Below, piece by piece: positions 1 through 7,172 of a stretch of DNA of 40,386 nucleotides. A program made the translations under genes and the position numbers. Position 1 is the first letter of the stretch, and every line of letters begins with the position of its first letter. The stretch covers positions 1 through 40,386 of the forward strand of contig NZ_LZLQ01000091.1 in NCBI RefSeq assembly GCF_001673315.1, given 5' to 3'. The notes below the pieces were generated by a model. That model was not told where the DNA came from. It made no database searches and was given only the letters and a program-made list of their open reading frames with translations. The stretch comes from Mycobacterium asiaticum (GTDB lineage Bacteria > Actinomycetota > Actinomycetes > Mycobacteriales > Mycobacteriaceae).

Positions 1-12
1 AGCATGGGTACC

Positions 13-483
13 ATGACCGAGCCGTTAGGCGAGCCACTGAGTACCAGTCTGATTGAGCGCTACCTGTGTTCCCGGGGGCGGCGGTACTTCCGCGGCCGGC
101 ACGACGGTGAGTTCTTCTTCGTACTCGACACCAATCGCCGTCTGCACGTCCACCTCGAGATCCCGCTGCTGCAGCCAGACGTGTTCACCATCCACGTGTC
201 GCCCGCATGCTTCTTCCCAGCAGACGACCATGCCCGCTTGTCGCGGTTCGCCGAGATGTGGAACGAACAAAGCGACGACGTCACCGCGATCGTGCATGGC
301 TCGTCCGACCCGCGACGCATCGGCGTCGCCGCCGAACAGTCACGCTGGATCGAGGCGCGTATCACCTTTGCCGAATTCGCGACGTTCACCGACCGAGTCA
401 CCGCCGCGGCGAGCGAACTCTTCAACCAATTGACCGTTGCCGCGGACCTGCCGTCACCGCCGTTGCTTCGCGACGCCGGCTAG
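13..483 (+). CDS. YbjN-like small protein
   Basis: A 156-residue soluble protein with no signal peptide or membrane segment. The sequence (an LIERYL helix near the N-terminus, a strand-rich middle with HVHLEIPLL, then a C-terminal helix AASELFNQL) resembles the YbjN / type III secretion chaperone-like fold that is common in actinobacteria. The role of these proteins is not firmly known and I infer nothing beyond the fold. ATG codons at 4 and 13 are both in frame; I used 13 because the residues after it look like the usual family start, but too little upstream sequence is present to judge the ribosome site. It ends 3 bp from the end of the convergent epimerase gene, and no terminator hairpin fits between them. 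Confidence 0.6.
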   Translation: MTEPLGEPLSTSLIERYLCSRGRRYFRGRHDGEFFFVLDTNRRLHVHLEIPLLQPDVFTIHVSPACFFPADDHARLSRFAEMWNEQSDDVTAIVHGSSDPRRIGVAAEQSRWIEARITFAEFATFTDRVTAAASELFNQLTVAADLPSPPLLRDAG

Positions 484-486
484 CGG

Positions 487-1578
487 CTAGTTCAAGCGTC
501 CCGCCAAGACCTGGTCCGGCCGCGGTTCCCCGAGCCTGGCACGAATAGCGCCCCACGGGTCGGCGTATTGACCGGGGGTATTCCGGTAAGCGGCACGTCG
601 CTTGAGTAACCGTCGGGCAAGCGGTGCGACCAACCCCATGGGATAACGTCGCCAACCCGCCGCGGCCCGCATCTCCGCAAGCATGTCGGGCCAGGTGTGG
701 TGCTGGAACGACAGCACCTGTTGAGCATGGCCGGTGTCCATCCAGTCGGTGACGAACCAATCCTCGTCGCTTTCGGGATCTCCGGGGCGGCCACCGGGCA
801 GGACGTCGACAAGACCCCGGGTGGCGGCCAGGGCGGCGCCGACCTCCCCCTGCCGAAGGCGGTGTGACTCGTCGCCGGCGACCAGGAAGGTCTCGCCCGC
901 GACGTCGTTCGCGGAAGCGCTGGTGGCCGCGGCGAATGCGGCAGCAACGTCGCGCACGTCGACACTGTGCATGCGCCCGTCGGTGGGCAGGGCGCTTTCG
1001 AAGAACAATGCGTCAAAGGTGAAGGGCATGGCGCCCGGGTCGACACTCATCACCCCGCCCAACCGCAAGATCACCCACCCCAGAGCGGAACTCCGGACGT
1101 GGTATTCCGCCTCGGCCTTGTGCGCTCCGTACAGGTCAGAGGGCGCCACCGGAGTGTCCTCGGTAAGTAATCCGGGGTGGCGGTGCGGATTGCGGGCACC
1201 GTGTACGGCATTGCTCGAGGCTTGAATGAACCGTGGCGGACGAAGGCAGGATTCGGCGGCACGAAGGAGTGACTCCGTCGCGTCCACATTCACCCGACGC
1301 GCCAGTTCGGCCTGCCCGTAGATGACCGGCGGGATCACCGCCGCCAGGTGGATGATCACCGTCGGTGCTGTCTCCGCCACCAAGCTCGCGACCGCGTCCG
1401 CATCGGTCAGGTTCACCCAGCGCGCTTCGACGCCGGTAGGTAGTGCGCTGGCCGCCTTGCGCTGCGCCGCAGTGCCCAGATCGGTCGCTACGACGTAATG
1501 CCCGTCGGCCACCAGCCGACGTACGGTCTGTGATCCAACGAGCCCGAAACCCCCTGTAACCAATACTTTTTCACTCAT
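487..1578 (-). CDS. NAD-dependent epimerase/dehydratase family protein
   Basis: A 363-residue extended-SDR protein. It opens with a Rossmann fold (VTGGFGLVGSQ, the TGxxGxxG nucleotide loop, residues about 7-17) and carries a YGAHK motif matching the catalytic YxxxK of the family, followed by an RLGGV segment. The likely reaction is NAD(P)-dependent oxidation/reduction or epimerisation of a nucleotide-sugar, sterol-like or other hydroxylated substrate; the substrate cannot be read from sequence. The start at 1578 is preceded by GGGAG about 8 nt upstream; an in-frame start 13 codons further upstream has no such site. The gene is divergent from a PlsC-like acyltransferase across about 150 bp that contains a clear palindrome, so the two may share a regulator. 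This gene is not at the purQ flank in M. tuberculosis. Confidence 0.82.
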   Translation of the reverse strand: MSEKVLVTGGFGLVGSQTVRRLVADGHYVVATDLGTAAQRKAASALPTGVEARWVNLTDADAVASLVAETAPTVIIHLAAVIPPVIYGQAELARRVNVDATESLLRAAESCLRPPRFIQASSNAVHGARNPHRHPGLLTEDTPVAPSDLYGAHKAEAEYHVRSSALGWVILRLGGVMSVDPGAMPFTFDALFFESALPTDGRMHSVDVRDVAAAFAAATSASANDVAGETFLVAGDESHRLRQGEVGAALAATRGLVDVLPGGRPGDPESDEDWFVTDWMDTGHAQQVLSFQHHTWPDMLAEMRAAAGWRRYPMGLVAPLARRLLKRRAAYRNTPGQYADPWGAIRARLGEPRPDQVLAGRLN

Positions 1579-1659
1579 CGATGTCTCCCTGCACTCGCTT
1601 CGTGTGCGGTATGCCACAGTTAGGATAATGACATTCTCTTATTTTGAGAGTAGCATATC

Positions 1660-1675
1660 CTCTACGGATGTAGAG
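1660..1675. promoter_or_regulatory. Palindrome, candidate operator of the divergent epimerase/acyltransferase genes
   Basis: CTCTAC-GGAT-GTAGAG is a perfect 6+6 bp inverted repeat in the middle of the divergent intergenic region (1579-1729). A second weaker dyad (CTCT...AGAG, 1636-1650) lies next to it. The stretch from about 1620 to 1675 is strikingly AT-rich for this GC-rich region. No regulator gene is adjacent, so the protein that binds is unknown. Confidence 0.45.
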
Positions 1676-1729
1676 AGGCCCGAATGGGTAATCCTCATCA
1701 CAAGCGGGCACACAGACATCGGAGAAGCC

Positions 1730-2536
1730 ATGAAAGCTGCAACCAGCAACAACTCGGAAGTCGCCAAATGGGACCCCGGGTTCACCAAGCAAGTAATCGA
1801 CACCGTGGCGCCCACCATCAAGCTGTGGCACCGCGCCGAGGTCCGGAACCTGGACAAGATCCCGGCGGCCGGCGGCGCCCTGGTGGTGTCCAACCATTCC
1901 GGTGGCATGTTCACCCCGGACGTATTCATCTTCTCGCCGGCCTATTACGAGGCGTTCGGCTACGACCGACCGGTCTACACGCTCGGCCACGACGGTCTGT
2001 TCCTCGGGCCGCTCGACGGCTGGCTGCGGCGCCTCGGGGTGATCGAGGCGAGCCGGGAAAATGCCGCCGCGGCGTTGCACTCCGGCGCGCTTGTGTTGGT
2101 GTTTCCGGGCGGGGACTATGACTCCTACCGACCTACGCTTGGTGCGAACACCATCGACTTCAACGGACGCACTGGTTACGTTCGGACGGCCATCGAGGCC
2201 GGAGTTCCCATTGTTCCGACGGTGTCGATCGGCGCTCAGGAAACCCAGCTGTTCCTCACCCGCGGCAACTGGTTGGCCCGACGGCTGGGACTGAGCAAGG
2301 CGCGCATGGACATCCTGCCGATCAGTTTCGGTTTCCCGTTCGGCCTGAGCGTGCTGTTCCCGCCCAACCTGCCGCTACCGGCCAAGGTGGTGACCGAGGT
2401 ACTCGAGCCGATCGACGTAATCGCCGAGTTCGGTGAGGATCCCGACATCGCCGAGGTAGACGCCCATGTCCGCGCGGTCATGCAGGAGGCGCTCGACCGC
2501 CTGGCCGCGCAGCGCCGACTGCCCATTCTGGGCTGA
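1730..2536 (+). CDS. PlsC-like lysophospholipid acyltransferase family protein
   Basis: A 268-residue acyltransferase of the 1-acyl-glycerol-phosphate acyltransferase group. Visible blocks are SNHSGGMFTPD (His56 and Asp64, the actinobacterial form of the catalytic HX4D block), VFPGGDYDSYRP (substrate-binding block, about 125-135) and GVPIVPT (about 158-164). Such enzymes move an acyl chain from acyl-CoA or ACP to a glycerolipid or related alcohol at the membrane face. The start at 1730 is preceded by GGAGAAG at 1721-1727; in-frame starts further upstream would put the AT-rich operator region inside the coding sequence. The next gene, a wax ester synthase/DGAT homologue, begins 13 bp after the stop, so the pair probably forms a neutral-lipid or storage-lipid operon. 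Confidence 0.82.
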   Translation: MKAATSNNSEVAKWDPGFTKQVIDTVAPTIKLWHRAEVRNLDKIPAAGGALVVSNHSGGMFTPDVFIFSPAYYEAFGYDRPVYTLGHDGLFLGPLDGWLRRLGVIEASRENAAAALHSGALVLVFPGGDYDSYRPTLGANTIDFNGRTGYVRTAIEAGVPIVPTVSIGAQETQLFLTRGNWLARRLGLSKARMDILPISFGFPFGLSVLFPPNLPLPAKVVTEVLEPIDVIAEFGEDPDIAEVDAHVRAVMQEALDRLAAQRRLPILG

Positions 2537-2549
2537 AAGCGGGTGCCGC

Positions 2550-3926
2550 ATGAAAAGACTCAACGGCATGGACGCGATGCTGCTCTACAGCGAGACGCCG
2601 AATCTGCACACCCACACTTTGAAAGTGGCTGTCATGGACGCGTCCGGCCTCGACTTCGGGTTCGAGAACTTCCGGGCGCATCTGCGCCGCAAGCTGCGAG
2701 TGCTGGAACCGTTGCGCTACCGCCTCCTTGATGTCCCCGGCCGCCTCCATCACCCGATGTGGCTGGAAGGCTCCGATGTCGATCTGGACTACCACCTTCG
2801 ACGGGTTCAGATCCCGGCACCGGGCGGTCGCCGAGAGCTGGACCAAGTCATCGGTGAGATTGCTTCCACGCCGCTGGATCGCAGCCGACCGCTGTGGGAG
2901 TTTCACTTCGCCGAGGGATTGGCCGGCAACCGGTTCGCCGTTATCGGCAAAGTGCACCACTCATTGGCTGACGGAGTCGCATCGGCGAACCTGTTGGCGC
3001 GTGCGATGGACCTGACCGATGCGACCGCGGGTGACGCCGCCCGCCCTACAACGACTTTCACTGGGCTGGTGCGAATTGCAGTGCGCGACCACATGCGGCA
3101 GCTCGCCGAACTGCCCCGACTCATCAAGGACGCCGCGGTGGGGATGGCCAGGGTGCATCGGCGCGCCGCGGAACGGGGGCGTCATCCTGACTTGGCCGCC
3201 CAATTCGACGCTCCCCCAACCTTCCTCAATCACCGGGTGTCCCCGGTGCGGCGGTTCGCTAGCGCCGCACTGTCTTTGGCCCAGGTCAAAGCGACCGCAG
3301 CCGAGTTGGACGTGACGATCAACGATCTCATCCTGGCGATAGCCGCTGGCGGGTTACGGACGTTGCTACTCGACTACGACGGGGTTGCCGATCGGCCGAT
3401 CATCGCATCGGTGCCGACTGCCACGGACAAGTCCGACCGCGTCTCGGGCAACGAAATCAGCGGGCTGATGGTGTCGCTGCCGGTCCACATCGCCGATCCC
3501 GTGGAAAGGGTGCGACTGGTTGCGCTGGCCACCCGTATCGCCAAAGAAGACCACGAGATGATGGGCGCGCGCCTCTACGGCCGCCTGATGAACTATCTAC
3601 CGGCTGCGCTCGCACCCGCGGCATTCCGCTGGTTGGGCCGGCAGTCGTCGAACCGGATGATGAATGTGGCGGTGTCCAGCGTGATGGGGCCGCGTAGCCG
3701 TGGCCACCTCGGCGGCGCGCCGGTCAGCGAAATCTATTCCACCGGCGTGCTCTCGCCGGGCGCACCGGTCAACATCACCGTGTGGAGTTACGCAGACCAG
3801 CTGGGCATCGCGGTACTCACCGATGACCAGACGTTCACGGATGCGCACGACGCGACCGACGCCCTCAGCGCGGCATTCGACGAATTACGAAGCACCGCAG
3901 CACAGTACGCGACGCTTTCGGCGTGA
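2550..3926 (+). CDS. Wax ester synthase / diacylglycerol acyltransferase (WS/DGAT) family
   Basis: A 458-residue protein with the family's opening RLNGMDAMLLYSE and the active-site motif HHSLADG at residues 136-142 (HHxxxDG). The reaction typical of the family is acyl-CoA-dependent esterification of diacylglycerol or long-chain alcohols, giving triacylglycerol or wax esters. The length matches the usual 450-470 residues of mycobacterial Tgs proteins. The start at 2550 is 13 bp downstream of the acyltransferase stop with a GAAAGCGGG stretch before it; a longer frame starting inside the previous gene is a shadow. Mycobacteria carry many paralogues and the sequence does not tell me which one this is. 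The C-terminal end faces purQ across 11 bp. Confidence 0.88.
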   Translation: MKRLNGMDAMLLYSETPNLHTHTLKVAVMDASGLDFGFENFRAHLRRKLRVLEPLRYRLLDVPGRLHHPMWLEGSDVDLDYHLRRVQIPAPGGRRELDQVIGEIASTPLDRSRPLWEFHFAEGLAGNRFAVIGKVHHSLADGVASANLLARAMDLTDATAGDAARPTTTFTGLVRIAVRDHMRQLAELPRLIKDAAVGMARVHRRAAERGRHPDLAAQFDAPPTFLNHRVSPVRRFASAALSLAQVKATAAELDVTINDLILAIAAGGLRTLLLDYDGVADRPIIASVPTATDKSDRVSGNEISGLMVSLPVHIADPVERVRLVALATRIAKEDHEMMGARLYGRLMNYLPAALAPAAFRWLGRQSSNRMMNVAVSSVMGPRSRGHLGGAPVSEIYSTGVLSPGAPVNITVWSYADQLGIAVLTDDQTFTDAHDATDALSAAFDELRSTAAQYATLSA

Positions 3927-3937
3927 GCCAGCTGGGC

Positions 3938-4612
3938 TCAGGCGGTCAGCACCGCGTCCAGTGCCGAGTAGAACAGACCCAGCCCGTCGTCGGACGGGCC
4001 GGTCAACGGTTCGATGGCGTGTTCGGGATGGGGCATCAGCCCGACGACACGGCCGTTGGCCGAGCTGATACCGGCGATGTCGTGCAGCGAGCCGTTGATG
4101 TTGTCGTGGTAACGGAAAACCACGCGGCCGTCACCTTCCAGTTGCTCGATCACCTGCTTGGGGGCCACGTAGCGACCCTCGCCGGACTTCAGCGGTATCA
4201 ACAGGTCGGCATCGGAGTCGAAGCGCGAAGTCCACGCCGTTGAGGTCGACGACACGCGCAACCAGACATCGCGGCAGATGAAGTGCAGCCCAGCGTTGCG
4301 GGTCAGTGCACCGGGCAGCAGACCGGCCTCGCAGAGCACCTGGAAGCCGTTACAGATACCCAGTACCGGCATGCCGCGGTTCGCGGCCGCGACCACTTCT
4401 CCCATCACCGGAGCAAACCTGGCGATCGCACCCGCGCGCAGATAATCGCCGTAGGAGAAGCCGCCCGGCACGACTACGGCGTCGACGCCCTTCAAGTCGC
4501 TGTCCGCATGCCACAGGCTGACCGCTTCGGCGCCGACCTGACGCGCCGCGCGGGCGGCATCCACATCGTCAAGAGTTCCGGGAAAGGTGATGACGCCGAT
4601 GCGAGCGGTCAC
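3938..4612 (-). CDS. purQ: Phosphoribosylformylglycinamidine synthase, glutaminase subunit PurQ
   Basis: A 224-residue class I glutamine amidotransferase. It supplies ammonia to the PurL synthase subunit in step 4 of de novo purine synthesis, FGAR to FGAM, together with PurS. The nucleophile is Cys87 in LGICNGF, and the His/Glu pair is in MPHPEHA (His195, Glu197). The [16 protein letters not shown] segment is characteristic of PurQ. The GTG start at 4612 overlaps the purS stop as GTGA, so the two are translationally coupled. Length and sequence match M. tuberculosis PurQ (224 aa). purL is not adjacent, as in M. tuberculosis where it lies elsewhere. Confidence 0.97.
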   Translation of the reverse strand: MTARIGVITFPGTLDDVDAARAARQVGAEAVSLWHADSDLKGVDAVVVPGGFSYGDYLRAGAIARFAPVMGEVVAAANRGMPVLGICNGFQVLCEAGLLPGALTRNAGLHFICRDVWLRVSSTSTAWTSRFDSDADLLIPLKSGEGRYVAPKQVIEQLEGDGRVVFRYHDNINGSLHDIAGISSANGRVVGLMPHPEHAIEPLTGPSDDGLGLFYSALDAVLTA

Positions 4613-4848
4613 CGCGGCTCCCTGCTGATCGTCCAATCTTCGATGACGGTGTTCGCTAAGAGCGATTCCGCAATCTCGGCCAGCGCGGCGTCGTCGACGG
4701 AGTCGTCGACCTCCAATTCGAACCGCTTGCCTTGGCGGACGTCGGTTATTCCGGAATGTCCCAACCGTCCCAGGGCACCGACGATCGCCTGACCCTGCGG
4801 GTCGAGGATCTCGGCTTTGGGCATCACATGCACGACCACCCGGGCCAC
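4609..4848 (-). CDS. purS: Phosphoribosylformylglycinamidine synthase subunit PurS
   Basis: A 79-residue protein beginning [20 protein letters not shown], the typical PurS start, with the family's [21 protein letters not shown] region. PurS bridges PurQ and the small type of PurL to form the active FGAM synthase complex. The GTG start at 4848 has an excellent ribosome site (AGGAGGAG) a few bases upstream. The stop overlaps the purQ start by 4 bp (GTGA). The 94-bp gap upstream (4849-4942), between this gene and the LLM-family gene, has no further open frame of note. Confidence 0.96.
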   Translation of the reverse strand: MARVVVHVMPKAEILDPQGQAIVGALGRLGHSGITDVRQGKRFELEVDDSVDDAALAEIAESLLANTVIEDWTISREPR

Positions 4849-4942
4849 CGCACTCCTCCTCAAATTGGTCGACCCCGCCCGGCGACGCGAGCGCGGGCAA
4901 CAGGTCGGCGCCAACTCTACCGGCGATCGACGGCCGTGGGAG

Positions 4943-5707
4943 TTAGCGGGACGAGTCGGCAACCAGGATCAGCCCGTCCCCACCGAGGGCGGCGATGCGA
5001 CGGTGCGCCGGGCCGTCGGGATCGAGCGCGGCCTGGCTGAGCGGCGTCCAGGCGTTGAGCACCAGACGCGTGTCCGCTCGCGGGGACTCGGCGCGCGCCG
5101 CGCGTGCCGCATCGAAGAACTCGTCGATCCGGGGATTGTCGAGGTGCACGTTCAGCGCGTCGCAGCGCCGCCCGGCGACCCTGGCCAATGCGGTGCTGTT
5201 GACACCCAGCAACACCGGTGGCGGTGGCGACGGTAACGGGAAACCGGCCCATTTCGGGTCCCGATCCGGGCGCCACTGGGCATCACACAGGTCGAGCACG
5301 TCGATCAGGTGTTGGTGTCGCGTCCGCACCGAGGCACTGAGCGGGATGCCCACCAAGTCGTGTTCCCGGGACCATGGGCTGGCGGGCGACGCGCCCGCAC
5401 CGAGTCCGAACACGAAGCGTCCGCCGCTGAGTTCTTGCAGCGAAGCGGCCGCGGCCACCGTCACCCCCGCGGGACGGTTGGCCGCGTTCACCACCAGGGT
5501 GCCGATACCGATCGTCGACGTGACCGCGGAGAGCGCGCCGGCCAGCGTGAAGCATTCCAGCATCCGGGTGCCCGAGAGCATCGCACCGGAAAGGTGGTCG
5601 AACACCCACGCCCTGTTGAAGCCGTCGCCCTCGGCTCGCAACACCTTGTCGCGTAGCTCCGGCCACGGGTGGGTGGCCGCGCTGAACAGCACGTCAACGC
5701 TGATCAT
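4943..5707 (-). CDS. LLM-class (luciferase-like) oxidoreductase, probably F420-dependent
   Basis: A 254-residue protein of the bacterial luciferase-like TIM-barrel family, shorter than the usual 280-340 residues. Family features are AEGDGFNRAWVFDHL near residue 30, a TIGIGTLVVNAANRPAGVTVAAAASLQELSGGR region (about 65-98) that matches the LLM core, and FVFGLGAGAS. In mycobacteria most such proteins use the deazaflavin F420 for hydride transfer; the cofactor here is inferred from the family and the substrate is unknown. It lies upstream of purS on the same strand with a 94-bp gap, and 39 bp downstream of a secreted-protein gene. A role in purine synthesis is not implied. Confidence 0.8.
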   Translation of the reverse strand: MISVDVLFSAATHPWPELRDKVLRAEGDGFNRAWVFDHLSGAMLSGTRMLECFTLAGALSAVTSTIGIGTLVVNAANRPAGVTVAAAASLQELSGGRFVFGLGAGASPASPWSREHDLVGIPLSASVRTRHQHLIDVLDLCDAQWRPDRDPKWAGFPLPSPPPPVLLGVNSTALARVAGRRCDALNVHLDNPRIDEFFDAARAARAESPRADTRLVLNAWTPLSQAALDPDGPAHRRIAALGGDGLILVADSSR

Positions 5708-5746
5708 GGCGTCTCATCACTCGAAAGATCTTGTGCCAGTGCGCTA

Positions 5747-6433
5747 TCACGGGCATGAGGCGATGTATGCGTCGCACAGTGGCGCGGTCATGGCATCCAG
5801 CACGGCGGCGTCGGAAATCACCGGCCAGGCCACCTGCGGCGCTCCCGCCGACCACAGTGTGAGCTCGCTGATGGTACTGCTCGCAACGTGGGCCACCAGG
5901 TAGGTGTGCACGATGACCGGCCCGCTGATGACGGCGGCCATGCGGGTCGGTTCGTCGTCGGTGATCGAGGGCGACTGGGCGGGGGCACCCAGTTGACAGG
6001 CTCGTAGCGCGGCCACGGCGGCGGCGAACACCGACCCGGCCAGTGCGCCGCCACGGGCGGTGTCCCCACGCCAGTGCAGGATTTGGGCTTGGACCTGCCA
6101 CTGCCCGTCCGGGCGCGCCACCACCGCACGGGCGGCCACCGAAAAATCGCGGCTGTCCTGCGAAAACGTGGGAGTGGCGCACACCTGCTCGAACTTGAAC
6201 TGCGGCGTCGTTCCGGTCACTGCGCCGCTAGCACTAGAGAGGTCTGGCCACCGGTACACCCCGTTCAGCGGGACCGAGGTCCGCTGGATCCACGCGCTGT
6301 TGGGAATCTGGTCGCACACCGGGGGGCAGGTCTCCGGTTCCGCCCGCGCCGGGGTCGGTGCGATCAGCGCGATCGCGAAAGTACCGGCGACCATCATGGT
6401 CACCACAAACACCCGCAGCTGGACGGCCCCCAT
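5747..6433 (-). CDS. Secreted hypothetical protein
   Basis: A 228-residue protein with a Sec-type signal peptide: a hydrophobic core VFVVTMMVAGTFAIALIA followed by TPARA, a likely signal peptidase I site before EPETC. The mature part contains four or more Cys, two close together (TCPPVC), which suggests disulfides outside the cytoplasm. I recognise no domain; it resembles ATP-synthase-unrelated mycobacterial exported proteins with a mixed alpha/beta fold around 200 residues long. I chose the ATG at 6433 because the signal sequence then starts normally; an in-frame start at 6475 would place 14 more residues before it and would run into the divergent hydrolase gene, whose ATG is at 6452. Confidence 0.68.
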   Translation of the reverse strand: MGAVQLRVFVVTMMVAGTFAIALIAPTPARAEPETCPPVCDQIPNSAWIQRTSVPLNGVYRWPDLSSASGAVTGTTPQFKFEQVCATPTFSQDSRDFSVAARAVVARPDGQWQVQAQILHWRGDTARGGALAGSVFAAAVAALRACQLGAPAQSPSITDDEPTRMAAVISGPVIVHTYLVAHVASSTISELTLWSAGAPQVAWPVISDAAVLDAMTAPLCDAYIASCP

Positions 6434-6451
6434 CAGGGCACAATCGTAGAC

Positions 6452-7090
6452 ATGCAATTGACGCATTTCGGGCATTCATGTCTCCTCGCCGAGTTCGGCG
6501 AGACCAAGATCCTCTTCGACCCCGGCAGCTTCGCCCACGGTTTCGAGGGGATCACCGGTCTGTCCGCGATCCTGGTGACCCATCAGCACCCAGACCACGT
6601 CGACGTATCCCGATTGCCGGCCCTGCTGGAGGGCAACCCGAAGGCTGCGCTGTACGCCGACGCAGAGACCACCGCCCAGCTGGGTGAACCGTGCCGGGTG
6701 GTGCATGTCGGCGACGAACTGTCTGTCGGGTCGGTGACCATCCGCGCCGTCGGCGGACGGCACGCCGTGATACACCCGGAAATCCCTGTGATAGAGAACA
6801 TTTCGTATCTGGTTGGCGACGGTGAACACCAGGCCAGACTGATGCACCCCGGTGATGCGCTGTTCGTTCCCGACGAGCCGGTAGACGTGTTGGCCACGCC
6901 CGCTGCGGCCCCGTGGATGAAGATCTCCGAGGCAGTCGACTATCTGCGCGCGGTGGCTCCGGAGCGGGCGGTGCCCATCCACCAGGGGATCGTGGCTCCC
7001 GACGCGCGCGGCATCTATTACAGCCGGCTCAGCGAGATGACGACCGCCGACTTTCAGGTGCTGCCCGAGGAGGACGGGGTCACTTTCTAA
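6452..7090 (+). CDS. Metallo-beta-lactamase-fold metal-dependent hydrolase
   Basis: A 212-residue cytoplasmic protein of the UPF0173-like branch of the metallo-beta-lactamase superfamily. It opens MQLTHFGHSCLLAEFGETKILFDPG and carries the metal motif THQHPDHVD (His44, His46, Asp48, His49). A later His in HPGDALFVP and one in PIHQG are likely additional ligands. The substrate is unknown. The gene is divergent from the secreted-protein gene with only 18 bp between the start codons, so the promoters must overlap the neighbours' 5' ends. It ends convergently with the FAD dehydrogenase gene across an 82-bp gap that holds a large hairpin. Confidence 0.86.
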   Translation: MQLTHFGHSCLLAEFGETKILFDPGSFAHGFEGITGLSAILVTHQHPDHVDVSRLPALLEGNPKAALYADAETTAQLGEPCRVVHVGDELSVGSVTIRAVGGRHAVIHPEIPVIENISYLVGDGEHQARLMHPGDALFVPDEPVDVLATPAAAPWMKISEAVDYLRAVAPERAVPIHQGIVAPDARGIYYSRLSEMTTADFQVLPEEDGVTF

Positions 7091-7104
7091 ACACGGCTCC
7101 CTCG

Positions 7105-7162
7105 CGAGCAGACGCAGAATCGTCCAATTCTGGATCCAAACGTGCGATTTTGCGTCTGCTCG
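7105..7162. terminator. Bidirectional terminator-like inverted repeat between convergent genes
   Basis: Two 18-bp arms, 7105-7122 (CGAGCAGACGCAGAATCG) and 7145-7162 (CGATTTTGCGTCTGCTCG), are complementary except for one position that is a G-U pair in the rightward RNA. The loop is 22 nt. No U-tract follows, as is usual for mycobacterial hairpins. It fills most of the 82 bp between two genes that converge. I recall near-identical CGAGCAGACGCA-type palindromes scattered through intergenic DNA of slow-growing mycobacteria. Confidence 0.7.
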
Positions 7163-7172
7163 GCTGCTTCAT

